Below, piece after piece: positions 17,865 to 25,527 of a stretch of DNA of 64,000 nucleotides; the stretch's first letter is position 1, and each line of letters starts with the position of its first letter. The notes under the pieces are model-generated. The model saw only the letters and a program-made list of their open reading frames with translations. It did not search any database and was not told the origin of the DNA. The position numbers and the translations under genes were made by a program. This DNA is from Ketobacter alkanivorans (GTDB lineage Bacteria > Pseudomonadota > Gammaproteobacteria > Pseudomonadales > Ketobacteraceae): the NCBI RefSeq assembly GCF_002863865.1, contig NZ_CP022684.1, positions 3,353,990 through 3,417,989 of the forward strand, in the 5' to 3' direction.

Positions 17865-17901
17865 GCCACAGATTTCAGTTGGCAGTCTGAAATGCTGTGG
17901 C
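17865..17901 (+). terminator. stable hairpin downstream of the small-peptide gene
   Basis: GCCACAG-ATTTCAG pairs with CTGAAAT-G-CTGTGGC (one bulged G on the 3' arm) around an 8-base loop. No T run follows directly, so it may be a transcript-end stabiliser or a factor-dependent terminator. It also lies just past the end of the opposing gene. Confidence 0.5.
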
Positions 17902-17927
17902 GCTCGCCGTAACCGCCTTTGCCGTTT

Positions 17928-19031
17928 TTACTTCTCACTTTTATACCTGCGTTTCAGTATCAACAGTATCATTAATGTTGTGAGCAGAAGCATGCCTGCT
18001 CCACCACCACTACCGGCCACGTAATATTCTTCCTCTACCGTAACGCCATATGATGCGTCCCTGTCGCTACTTTCCAGGCGTAGCCGTGCGCTGGGTGGTG
18101 TGGTGCTGGTAAGAAGTAGGGCGTGCGTGTCTGCATCGTATAATTCTACGATCAGTTGATAGGTGTCAGGTTCAAAACCATGATTCAAATTGATTTGTGT
18201 GGAATACGCATCGTTGCTTGCGTAGTCGTAAAGCATGAAATCGTTGCTGAGGCTTATTTCATGCTGTTGGCCGTATGAGTCGATCAGGCTGATGCGCGCA
18301 TAGATCCATTGTTCTGCACCGGGAGCATCTGCATCAAAGTCTACGGTCAGTTCGGTATAGTAACCATCGCTATCGTAATCCGCCCTAAGCTCATAGCTCA
18401 GTTCATATAGGGATAGCCTGTGATTGCTAACGGATTCGTATTGGCTGTCTTCCAGGTTGAGGGTGTTGGCGTCGTTATGATCACGGGTGTTGTAGGTTAA
18501 TAGTAGTTCATCACTGTTGGCATCAAATACACGCAAGGTGAGGTTGTATTGATGAGGCGGGTATCCATCCGTGAGCAGAACGTTGGCTTGATAGCTGTCG
18601 TTGCCACTGTTTCCGTATAGGGTGTAAGGGGTGGTTTGAAAGAGGGTTTGGGTTGTAAGGCCGTTCAGTTCGGCGATGACGTAGATGGTTTGCGAGTTGT
18701 AGTGTGTATCCAGATCAAAACTAACATCAAATTGGTGATAGTAGCCATCACCATCAATGTCGCTTTTCATGTCAAACCAGATATCGTAAAGAGAGACAGA
18801 CCCATGGGCGCTGTGGCTGGCGTCTTGGTAGGAGAGCGCGCGCGTATTCAGGGTGGATTCTGTTTTACTGGGATTGTTTACCAGCTGCCCTTTTGTTTTG
18901 CTGCCGGTGGCAGTGTTTGGGGTCGCCGTGATTGCCGTATCTGCTGCGGCCGCATGAGCCTGGGGGTGATTGGCCAGAATCAATAGTAGTAGGGTGACTA
19001 CAGTAAAGGGGATTTTGTACATGATGTTCAC
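17928..19031 (-). CDS. exported protein with tandem repeat domain and GlyGly-CTERM anchor
   Basis: 367 residues. The signal peptide ends near ANHPQAHA. Two homologous ~110-residue beta-rich repeats follow, opening with SLYDIWFDMKSDIDGDGYY and SLYELSYELRADYDSDGYY. Each has an Asp-rich calcium-like turn (DIDGDG, DYDSDG) and later a QTIYVIAEL / QWIYARISL strand. This fits the choice-of-anchor H type of exported protein. The C-terminus is AGSGGGAG, a hydrophobic helix and KRRYK, the GlyGly-CTERM signal processed by rhombosortase. The mature protein should be cleaved from the membrane and reach the surface, probably via type II secretion. No rhombosortase gene is in the window. Likely monocistronic. 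Confidence 0.75.
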   Translation of the reverse strand: MNIMYKIPFTVVTLLLLILANHPQAHAAAADTAITATPNTATGSKTKGQLVNNPSKTESTLNTRALSYQDASHSAHGSVSLYDIWFDMKSDIDGDGYYHQFDVSFDLDTHYNSQTIYVIAELNGLTTQTLFQTTPYTLYGNSGNDSYQANVLLTDGYPPHQYNLTLRVFDANSDELLLTYNTRDHNDANTLNLEDSQYESVSNHRLSLYELSYELRADYDSDGYYTELTVDFDADAPGAEQWIYARISLIDSYGQQHEISLSNDFMLYDYASNDAYSTQINLNHGFEPDTYQLIVELYDADTHALLLTSTTPPSARLRLESSDRDASYGVTVEEEYYVAGSGGGAGMLLLTTLMILLILKRRYKSEK

Positions 19032-19175
19032 TCCTGTGTTTTGCTGCTATTACAGCGTGGAGCGGCTGAATTGTGCCTGAATCGGAATGTGCGCTCAGTT
19101 CAGGTTGGATTCAGTTACTGCGGACTAGTATGGGCCTAGTGTTAGACACATATAGTCAATTTGAGGAGACTCCTT

Positions 19176-19577
19176 ATGTGGTATAAGAAAATGATGTTAC
19201 CAGCGGCGGTGATGATTGCGGCTACGGCGTTCAGTGCCAATCAAGCCTATGCCTTAAATGACGATGAGGCTGCGTTGTTGGTTGGGTTGGCGGTGGGCAC
19301 GGTGGCTGCAGTGGCGGTGAAGCACCATCGTGAGCATGATCGGCGAGATTGGCAGTATCGGGATCAGTCCCGTTATAACGATCATCATCGTCCGCCGCAA
19401 AGGGTGGAGCATTATGTGATTCATAATCCACCTCAGTATCGTGAGCGTCACAAGCATCGCCATGATCGGTATTGCGATGATCGTGCCAGTAATCGCAAGA
19501 AGCATCGTCGCGACAATGGCTACTCTCGAGCTGGATATGAATATGAATACGAGTATGAAAAACGCGTTAGATTTTAG
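19176..19577 (+). CDS. exported His/Arg-rich basic protein
   Basis: 133 residues starting at ATG 19176, placed by GAGGAG just upstream; the open frame reaches back to a TTG at 19161, inside the ribosome site. The signal peptide MWYKKMMLPAAVMIAATAF ends near NQAYA. A short glycine/alanine helix (LLVGLAVGTVAAVAV) follows, then ~70 residues very rich in His, Arg, Asp and Tyr (HHREHDRRD, RHKHRHDRYC), and a repeat tail YEYEYEYEKRVRF. Such composition is common in small periplasmic or outer-membrane stress proteins and could bind metal, but I do not recognise a defined family. A terminator follows. Confidence 0.7.
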   Translation: MWYKKMMLPAAVMIAATAFSANQAYALNDDEAALLVGLAVGTVAAVAVKHHREHDRRDWQYRDQSRYNDHHRPPQRVEHYVIHNPPQYRERHKHRHDRYCDDRASNRKKHRRDNGYSRAGYEYEYEYEKRVRF

Positions 19578-19592
19578 GAGATCATGCTAGAT

Positions 19593-19622
19593 AAAAAGGG
19601 CCTGTTGTTACGGGCCCTTTTT
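19593..19622. terminator. bidirectional intrinsic terminator
   Basis: AAAAAGGGCC and GGCCCTTTTT arms separated by 10 bases. A run of A on one side and T on the other makes it work in both directions, for the His/Arg-rich gene and the opposing helicase gene. Confidence 0.85.
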
Positions 19623-21579
19623 ATTCGAAATCCAACAGTTCATCCAGTACAGATCCGCCGCCGTGCCCTAAGTGATAACCGAAGTGTTTAAATTCAACCA
19701 GTTCAATTGGTAGGTATTCGAGGAAGTAGCTGCTGCTGGCCCCGTGTACAAAAGAGCCGCCGTGGAACTGGGTTCGGTTGTCGTCACCGGAGCGAGTGAT
19801 CAGCAATTCGTTTTGGGCCCGGGTCAGTGCAACATAGAGAATGCGGCGCTCCTCTTCTTCTGCTTCTTTGTCCCCCAGGCTGCGCATGTGGGGGTACATA
19901 CCGGGCTGCACGCCGAGGCAATAGCATACGGGTGCTTCTGTGCCTTTGGCGCTGTGTACGGTGATCAGGGTCAGGCAATCTTCTTGGTCGGTTTTTTCAG
20001 CCTCGGAGTTGGAGACCGGGTCAAGGGTGTAGGCTTCCACAAACCCCAGTAGATCCTTGTAGCGCAGCGCCAAATCCGATAGGAGGCGCAAATCCGCCAA
20101 GCGACTATCCCAGCGATCGTAGCGCAGGGCGAGGGCTTTGCTCAGGTGTTCGGCTCCCAGTTTTAAGGCGGTTTGTGGTTCTGCCCGGTATTGCTGTATG
20201 AGTGCAATGCCCTGACGGATGTCTTCCCGTTTGGCCAGGGCGCTGTCCAGCACTTGCAGGGGGTTGTCCGCCGGATCCAGCTCGATCAGCTGTTGTACGA
20301 TTTTGGCGGCCGTCGCGTCACCGATCTTGGGCCAGCACTTGAGATAGCGAATCCAGGCCAGTTCATCGTAGGCGCTGATGGCGGCTCGGCACAGTGATAG
20401 CAGATCTTTCACGTGGGCCGCTTCCAGCAGACTGGTGCCGCCGACAAATTTATAGGGTATTTGACGCTCTATCAGTGCCCCTTCCAGGGTTTTGGCAGAC
20501 CATGCCGACCGTACCAGTATCATATGGTCGCTCCACGCTGCACCCGCCTCATGACGCTCCTGCAGGTCGGTGGCGATCCATTCGGCTTCATCGAATTTGC
20601 TCTCAAAATCCAACAATTGAGGTTTTAGGCCCCGGCCCCGGTGAGCGTGCAGTTCCTTGTCATAGCTTATGGTGGATTCTTGTAACAGCCAGTTGGCGAT
20701 ATCGAGAATTTCCTGTGTGCTGCGGTAATTTTCCTGCAATTTCAGGGTGGTGGCGTTGCTCAGCCGTGCTTCAAATTCGTGTACATTGCGAAAGTCGGCA
20801 CCACGAAAGGCGTAGATGGATTGCGCATCATCCCCTACGCAGAATAGGTTGGCGTTGCTCAGGGCGTTGAGGATTCGCCATTGCAGAGGGTTGGTGTCCT
20901 GCATTTCGTCCACCAGAACATGCTGATAGAGGCCAGCGATACGCTCTCGCAATTTGCTGTTTGTCTCGATGCCTTGTACGAAGAGATGCAGAATATCGTC
21001 GTAATCAAGATAGCGCCGCTCGTGCTTGCGTTGCTCGTACAGATTGGCGATTTCCACCAGGCGCTCCATGGTGCCGGTGTCCAATTCAGTAAATTGAGCC
21101 AGGTAGTCATCCAGCTGCAGGCAGCAGTTTTTGGCGTAGGATATGTAGTTCAGAATGGTGGGAGCCTTGGGGAAGTCACGTTTTTCCCCTTTTTTCAGCC
21201 GCTCCCCCCGTATCAGTTGCAACAGGCTCTGGGCATCATCCCGATCAATGACGGTGCGATCCTCTACCGCAAAGGCCTTGGGCACCCGCCGCATTACCTG
21301 CAGGCAGAAATGATGGAAGGTTCCGGCGGTAATGCTCTGTGCGACCTTTCCCACTTCGTTATTGAGCCGCAGCAGCATCTCTTTGGCGGCACGACGGGTG
21401 AAGGTGAGCATCAGCACCCGTTCCGCGGGGACGCCCTGTTTGATCAAAAACAGGATGCGGCCAATGATGGTGCGGGTTTTACCCGTACCTGCTCCCGCCA
21501 GCACCAGCAAGTGCTGAGCCTGACCCTGATAGTGGGCGGCTGTTTCTTGTTCGGAATTCAGTTTCATCGTCGGCATCAT
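19621..21579 (-). CDS. UvrD/Rep-family ATP-dependent DNA helicase
   Basis: About 652 residues of superfamily 1A helicase. Walker A is LAGAGTGKTRT, motif Ia LTFTRRAAKEM, motif II VDEMQDTN, motif III VGDDAQSIYAFRGAD, motif IV LQENYRS, motif V TVHSAKGTE, and motif VI EERRILYVALTRAQ. It should unwind DNA 3' to 5' in repair or replication restart. It is shorter than UvrD and lacks a typical UvrD/PcrA C-terminal Tudor tail, so it belongs with the generic Rep-like group. The open frame goes back to 21669, but similarity begins at MKLNSEQETAA (21567); starts at 21579, 21576 or 21567 are possible. Divergent from the CDF transporter. Confidence 0.9.
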   Translation of the reverse strand: MMPTMKLNSEQETAAHYQGQAQHLLVLAGAGTGKTRTIIGRILFLIKQGVPAERVLMLTFTRRAAKEMLLRLNNEVGKVAQSITAGTFHHFCLQVMRRVPKAFAVEDRTVIDRDDAQSLLQLIRGERLKKGEKRDFPKAPTILNYISYAKNCCLQLDDYLAQFTELDTGTMERLVEIANLYEQRKHERRYLDYDDILHLFVQGIETNSKLRERIAGLYQHVLVDEMQDTNPLQWRILNALSNANLFCVGDDAQSIYAFRGADFRNVHEFEARLSNATTLKLQENYRSTQEILDIANWLLQESTISYDKELHAHRGRGLKPQLLDFESKFDEAEWIATDLQERHEAGAAWSDHMILVRSAWSAKTLEGALIERQIPYKFVGGTSLLEAAHVKDLLSLCRAAISAYDELAWIRYLKCWPKIGDATAAKIVQQLIELDPADNPLQVLDSALAKREDIRQGIALIQQYRAEPQTALKLGAEHLSKALALRYDRWDSRLADLRLLSDLALRYKDLLGFVEAYTLDPVSNSEAEKTDQEDCLTLITVHSAKGTEAPVCYCLGVQPGMYPHMRSLGDKEAEEEERRILYVALTRAQNELLITRSGDDNRTQFHGGSFVHGASSSYFLEYLPIELVEFKHFGYHLGHGGGSVLDELLDFE

Positions 21580-21703
21580 ACCTGACCGGCCAGACTGCGC
21601 AAAGCGTACAGGCGAGGGGGGTAGCACAGGGGCTAGTATGGGGGGGCTGTGTCGGTATAATGCGCCCATCGTCGCCTTGCTTTATTGATCTATAGGATGG
21701 TTC

Positions 21704-22612
21704 ATGTCTCACGGAGCTGATTCACTTAAAAGTATACTGTTTGCCTTATGCGCTAATACGGCCATCGCTGTGGCCAAGCTGGCTGCCGCACTGGTGACGG
21801 GGTCTGGAGCTATGTTGGCGGAGGCGATTCACTCGTTTGCCGATGCGGGCAACCAAAGCTTGTTGATCCTGGGTTTGAAGCGCGCCAAGACGCCCCCCAG
21901 TGAGGATTACCCCCTTGGCTATGGTAAGTCGATTTACTTTTGGTCATTCATTGTGGCGATTGTGCTGTTCAGCCTGGGTGGTTTGTTCTCGCTATATGAG
22001 GGTTGGCACAAGCTGTCCCACCCTGAGCCCTTGAGCTATCCCTTTGTGGCCATCGGGGTTTTGGTGTTTGCCATTGTGGCGGAAGGGATCTCCATGTGGG
22101 GCTGCGTGCGCGAAGTAAATAAGGTGCTGGCGGGGCGATCCTATTGGCGCTGGTTCCGCGAAAGCCGCCAGAGCGAGCTGTTGGTGGTGTTCGGTGAGGA
22201 TTTGGCGGCGTTGGTTGGGTTGGTGTTTGCGTTGCTGGCCATTGGGATGACGCTGATTACAGGCAACCCCATGTACGATGCCGCAGGTACCATGGTGATT
22301 GGTGCTTTGTTGCTGCTGATCGCCCTGTTGATTGGTAATGAGGTTCGAGCCCTGTTAATCGGGCAAAGTGCCGATCCTGTGGTGCGGGAACGGATGCGGG
22401 TGTGGTTGCAGCAGCGCCCGGAAGTGGAGCATTTGTTCAATCTGCTGACCATGCAAATGGGTAATGATCTTATGGTGGCAGTAAAAGCAAAAATGGCCGA
22501 AACCGGCTCAGAACAGGGCTTAATTGACGCGATCAATGACGTGGAAGCTGAGTTACGGCAGGCGTTTCCCGGTGTTCGTTGGTTGTTTTTTGAACCGGAT
22601 GTCCGTGACTGA
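21704..22612 (+). CDS. cation diffusion facilitator (CDF) transporter, SLC30A9-like branch
   Basis: 302 residues with six predicted membrane helices. TM2 carries the HxxxD metal site in AEAIHSFADAGNQ. Between TM2 and TM3 is DYPLGYGKSIYFWSF, a family signature. In TM5 the usual HxxxD is replaced by FGEDLAALVGLV, as in the ZnT9/SLC30A9 branch, so its ion may not be zinc. A ~75-residue cytosolic C-terminal domain ends the protein. A TATAAT at 21656-21661 may be its -10 element. It exports divalent metal by proton exchange in typical members. Confidence 0.9.
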   Translation: MSHGADSLKSILFALCANTAIAVAKLAAALVTGSGAMLAEAIHSFADAGNQSLLILGLKRAKTPPSEDYPLGYGKSIYFWSFIVAIVLFSLGGLFSLYEGWHKLSHPEPLSYPFVAIGVLVFAIVAEGISMWGCVREVNKVLAGRSYWRWFRESRQSELLVVFGEDLAALVGLVFALLAIGMTLITGNPMYDAAGTMVIGALLLLIALLIGNEVRALLIGQSADPVVRERMRVWLQQRPEVEHLFNLLTMQMGNDLMVAVKAKMAETGSEQGLIDAINDVEAELRQAFPGVRWLFFEPDVRD

Positions 22613-22719
22613 TAGGTTTAAACCCCTCCCTTTAGGTCTTAGATCGCTGGGGCTAAAACGCTATACTTTTGGCAATAAATGACCTGCCGCACATCCAATA
22701 GAATAAAGGAAGAAGTCGC

Positions 22720-23481
22720 GTGATCGCAGAAAATCGAGCAGACCATAAAGCAGATACCCGTGAAAAATTGATTCTGGTGGCCATTAAAATGTTCGCCGAG
22801 CAGGGGTTTAGCGGCGTATCCATGCGCAATATCAACAGCGCAGCCGGTACCCGTAATTCGTCTGCCGTGCATTATCATTTTGGCAGCAAAATGGGCATCA
22901 TCGAAGCGGTCATGGAAAAGCTGAATGAGCAGCTTCGGCCTATCTTTGACCAGGTTTTATCGGGTCTGGATGAGCGTGCCAGTGAGGGTAAGCTTCAGGC
23001 CGAGGATATTGCTATGGCCATCATGTTGCCCTTTTGGGTGCTTAATTGCACCCCTGAGTATGGTCGATATGCGGTGAAGTTGAGCGCCCGCTTGATGTTG
23101 GAGGCCGATAACGACCTTAAAGCTCTGTATAACCGGTATATGGAAGAGCCCGTTGGTCGAATTATGGATTTGATGGCGAAGTTACAGCCGGAGAAAAACC
23201 CCCATCATCTTAAATTCCAGATCCTGCATTTCTTTATGGCCACGATCTCCGGTGTATCGACCATAGATCTGTTGGATAACACTCCGCTTGGGGATATCCG
23301 GTTCGAGCACAGCAGTGAGATGATGATGGTTTACGTGTTCCATCTTGCCCGTGGCTTGGGCTGCGAAAAACCGGAGTATGAAAGTTTTGATATGGCGTTC
23401 TGGTCACGTTATTCAGGCTATCTTGGTATGGAGCCTGAAGTAGAGCCCGCCGCAGATGATGCAATTACGCCCCTGTCTTAA
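22720..23481 (+). CDS. TetR-family transcriptional regulator
   Basis: 253 residues, GTG start at 22720 behind AAAGGAAGAA. The N-terminal DNA-binding domain is clear: ILVAIKMFAEQGFSGVSMRNINSAAG then SSAVHYHFGSKMGIIEAV. The rest is a helical ligand domain of ~180 residues and an acidic tail (EPEVEPAADDA). The ligand and targets are unknown. It converges on the condensation-carrier gene with a shared hairpin between them. Confidence 0.88.
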   Translation: MIAENRADHKADTREKLILVAIKMFAEQGFSGVSMRNINSAAGTRNSSAVHYHFGSKMGIIEAVMEKLNEQLRPIFDQVLSGLDERASEGKLQAEDIAMAIMLPFWVLNCTPEYGRYAVKLSARLMLEADNDLKALYNRYMEEPVGRIMDLMAKLQPEKNPHHLKFQILHFFMATISGVSTIDLLDNTPLGDIRFEHSSEMMMVYVFHLARGLGCEKPEYESFDMAFWSRYSGYLGMEPEVEPAADDAITPLS

Positions 23482-23509
23482 TCAGCAGGCCTTGGGCAGC
23501 ACTTGATCG

Positions 23510-23533
23510 GGCACCCTTTATAGGGTGCCTTCT
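23510..23533. terminator. hairpin terminator between converging genes
   Basis: GGCACCCT - TTAT - AGGGTGCC, an 8-bp perfect stem with a T/C-rich 3' side for the rightward TetR gene. The stop codon of the leftward gene lies in the loop, so it overlaps that coding end. Confidence 0.65.
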
Positions 23534-25122
23534 TCCTCTTCGACTTCTTCTGTTTGGCCTTCAGGTACCCAGCCCAGGCTGTTGCCGTGGGTAGCCAGGA
23601 TAAAACTGCTGAGCTTTTCAATAGTGGGCAGCTCGTAGAGCACCGAAATGGGAATGTCGAGCTTCAACTGTTGTTTTATGCGGAACTTCATTTCAGTGAC
23701 TTGCAGGCTGTGGCCGCCCAGCTCGAAGAAGCTCTTGCCCGGTGCGATGTCTGGCACCTGCAAAAGATCTTTCCAGATCGCACGCAGCTGGTCTGCCAGG
23801 CTAGGCCGGTTGGCGGGATCGTTGTGGGTATCCTGTTTTAGCAATGCCAGCAGATCCCGCACCAGAAACTGAATCTGATCACTGCCCATCCGATCTGAAT
23901 CAAAGTGTATGCTGAGATTGATGTTGTCGACTTGCTCGATAATATGCACTTCAAAGGGTGCCAGCATCAATCCGCTGCTGATATGTTCTGCTGAGATCAG
24001 TTCAAATTCGTTTGCATCGGCGTTGTCCACATCGAACCAATGGTAGTGAACCAAAGGTACCGGTGAGCCTTTCTGGCAAAGGCTTTGTGCCAGCTGTTCT
24101 GAAACCGGAGAAAAGCGGGTGTGTAAATTGGCGAAATGACTGGCGGCGTTAAAGCGCTGGCCTTCGACTTTTTGCGATTGCACCGGGACATAGTATGGGA
24201 AGTAGCCCAGCAAGTTCTCGAACTCGCTGTCCTTCAGGCTAGGGTCCGAGAACCAGTAGGTAATATCCTGGTGGGAGAGCCATGAATACAGGCACTGGTT
24301 AATGGCTTCGCATAGCCACTGCTTGGCACTGATGCCGGCAGGCAGGTGCGCCAGAAGAAACTCGCTGTTCAGCTGCTCCGTGTGGGTAGCGCTGGTGGAG
24401 CTGGTTGCTATCTCGGGCTGTTCCAACATCGACTTTGGTGCCAGGCGAGACCATTCGTTAGCGAGGAACTTTTTGTCCAGCACCTGTTGTGACCAATTGG
24501 CAAAACTGGCTTGGCTGCATTGATCTGGCAGTTCAATGTTGGCAACCGGCGTAAACAGCATGGCCAGCAGCTGGTTGCCCAGACGCAGCAGGGAATAGCT
24601 ATCGAGTAGCAGCGGATGAGCAGCCAGTAAAAGCCGTGAGGGCTGATTGTCTTGCTGCACCAAGGTCAGGTGCAGTGCGTTGTGCCCGTGCTGACGATGC
24701 TGAAGTTCGCTGCGAACCCCTGACAATGGGCTGTCGCTGTCTGGTGCGTCCAATGATAGTTGTATCAGTTCGGCCGACGGACATTCGCCCACCTGGAATT
24801 GTTGACGGGTGGAATCCAGTTTGGCTCCGAGTGTCGGATAAATGGCGTGCAGTTGTTGTAGCTTCTGCTGCAGCCGTTCCAGTTGCAAGACACCCTTAAA
24901 TGACAGCTCTACCAGTCGGTTGCTGACGGTGTCTGCGGTTCGTGGGAACAGTGTAGCCTGATGCGGCGACAGGTGAACCGGGTTGCCCTCGGCAGATAAT
25001 GGCTCTTGGTTGACGGGGCGGCGCGCACTGTTTAATTTTTTCTGTCGAATTTTCTCAAACAGCAGCTGCCGTTTTTCCGGGCTGAGATCAGCGAATTGAG
25101 ACAGTGCACTGTTGGACGTCAT
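23518..25122 (-). CDS. stand-alone NRPS-like condensation-carrier protein, condensation site degenerate
   Basis: 534 residues. Residues ~1-30 (FADLSPEKRQLLFEKIRQKK) resemble the helical linker before NRPS condensation domains. A condensation-like domain spans about 45-440. Its active motif HHxxxDG reads H169-P-L-L-L-D-S175, so the second, catalytic His is Pro and the Gly is Ser; the YFPYYVPVQ motif resembles C5. A carrier domain follows with SFFELGGHSLQ, where Ser472 can take phosphopantetheine. The tail is highly acidic (EEVEEEEG). There is no adenylation or thioesterase domain, and no NRPS or Sfp gene nearby. It could present an acyl group in trans, or use the fold for binding only. RBS AAAGGTAAGACC precedes the ATG. 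Confidence 0.8.
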   Translation of the reverse strand: MTSNSALSQFADLSPEKRQLLFEKIRQKKLNSARRPVNQEPLSAEGNPVHLSPHQATLFPRTADTVSNRLVELSFKGVLQLERLQQKLQQLHAIYPTLGAKLDSTRQQFQVGECPSAELIQLSLDAPDSDSPLSGVRSELQHRQHGHNALHLTLVQQDNQPSRLLLAAHPLLLDSYSLLRLGNQLLAMLFTPVANIELPDQCSQASFANWSQQVLDKKFLANEWSRLAPKSMLEQPEIATSSTSATHTEQLNSEFLLAHLPAGISAKQWLCEAINQCLYSWLSHQDITYWFSDPSLKDSEFENLLGYFPYYVPVQSQKVEGQRFNAASHFANLHTRFSPVSEQLAQSLCQKGSPVPLVHYHWFDVDNADANEFELISAEHISSGLMLAPFEVHIIEQVDNINLSIHFDSDRMGSDQIQFLVRDLLALLKQDTHNDPANRPSLADQLRAIWKDLLQVPDIAPGKSFFELGGHSLQVTEMKFRIKQQLKLDIPISVLYELPTIEKLSSFILATHGNSLGWVPEGQTEEVEEEEGTL

Positions 25123-25448
25123 GGTCTTACCTTTATCGTCGTCGATTTATAATTTTTTTAGTTAACGATCAAACTGGTTTGGTCTGGTTAGAAAGACCGT
25201 CACCGACTTTTAGAACCCGATTGGTCTATACCCGTATTATACGCCTATCTAGTTTGGACCATGATTGTATTATCTGGCCCATCGTGAGCAGAATTCTGCG
25301 TATTTTTTTGTAACGGTACGCAGTTAACAGTGCAACTATGACTTTTATACGGATTGAGTGATTACTACAAACCAAAGGCGGTGGAAATAGTAGGGTATTA
25401 GTGCAAAAGTTTGTTGATGTCAGTAACAAAAGGTTACAGAGTTTGGGA
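25123..25448. other. long AT-rich control region upstream of the condensation-carrier gene
   Basis: Over 300 bases without a credible gene. On the minus strand a possible -10 (TTATAA, near 25146-25151) precedes the condensation-carrier gene. Direct repeats TTGGTCT occur at 25179-25185 and 25221-25227, 42 bases apart, about four helical turns. A related TTTGGACCA lies near 25253. These could be activator or repressor sites; nothing identifies the protein. Confidence 0.35.
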
Positions 25449-25476
25449 TAAAAAAAGGCCCTCCTGAAGGAGGGCC
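25449..25476 (-). terminator. intrinsic terminator of the acyl-CoA dehydrogenase gene
   Basis: Stem GGCCCTCC / GGAGGGCC with a 4-base loop. On the minus strand it is followed by seven T bases. It lies ~50 bases after the leftward acyl-CoA dehydrogenase stop. Confidence 0.9.
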
Positions 25477-25527
25477 ATAGGTAACCCAGTGCGAGGTGGG
25501 TTGGAAAGCGTCGGAACGATCCTCAGA

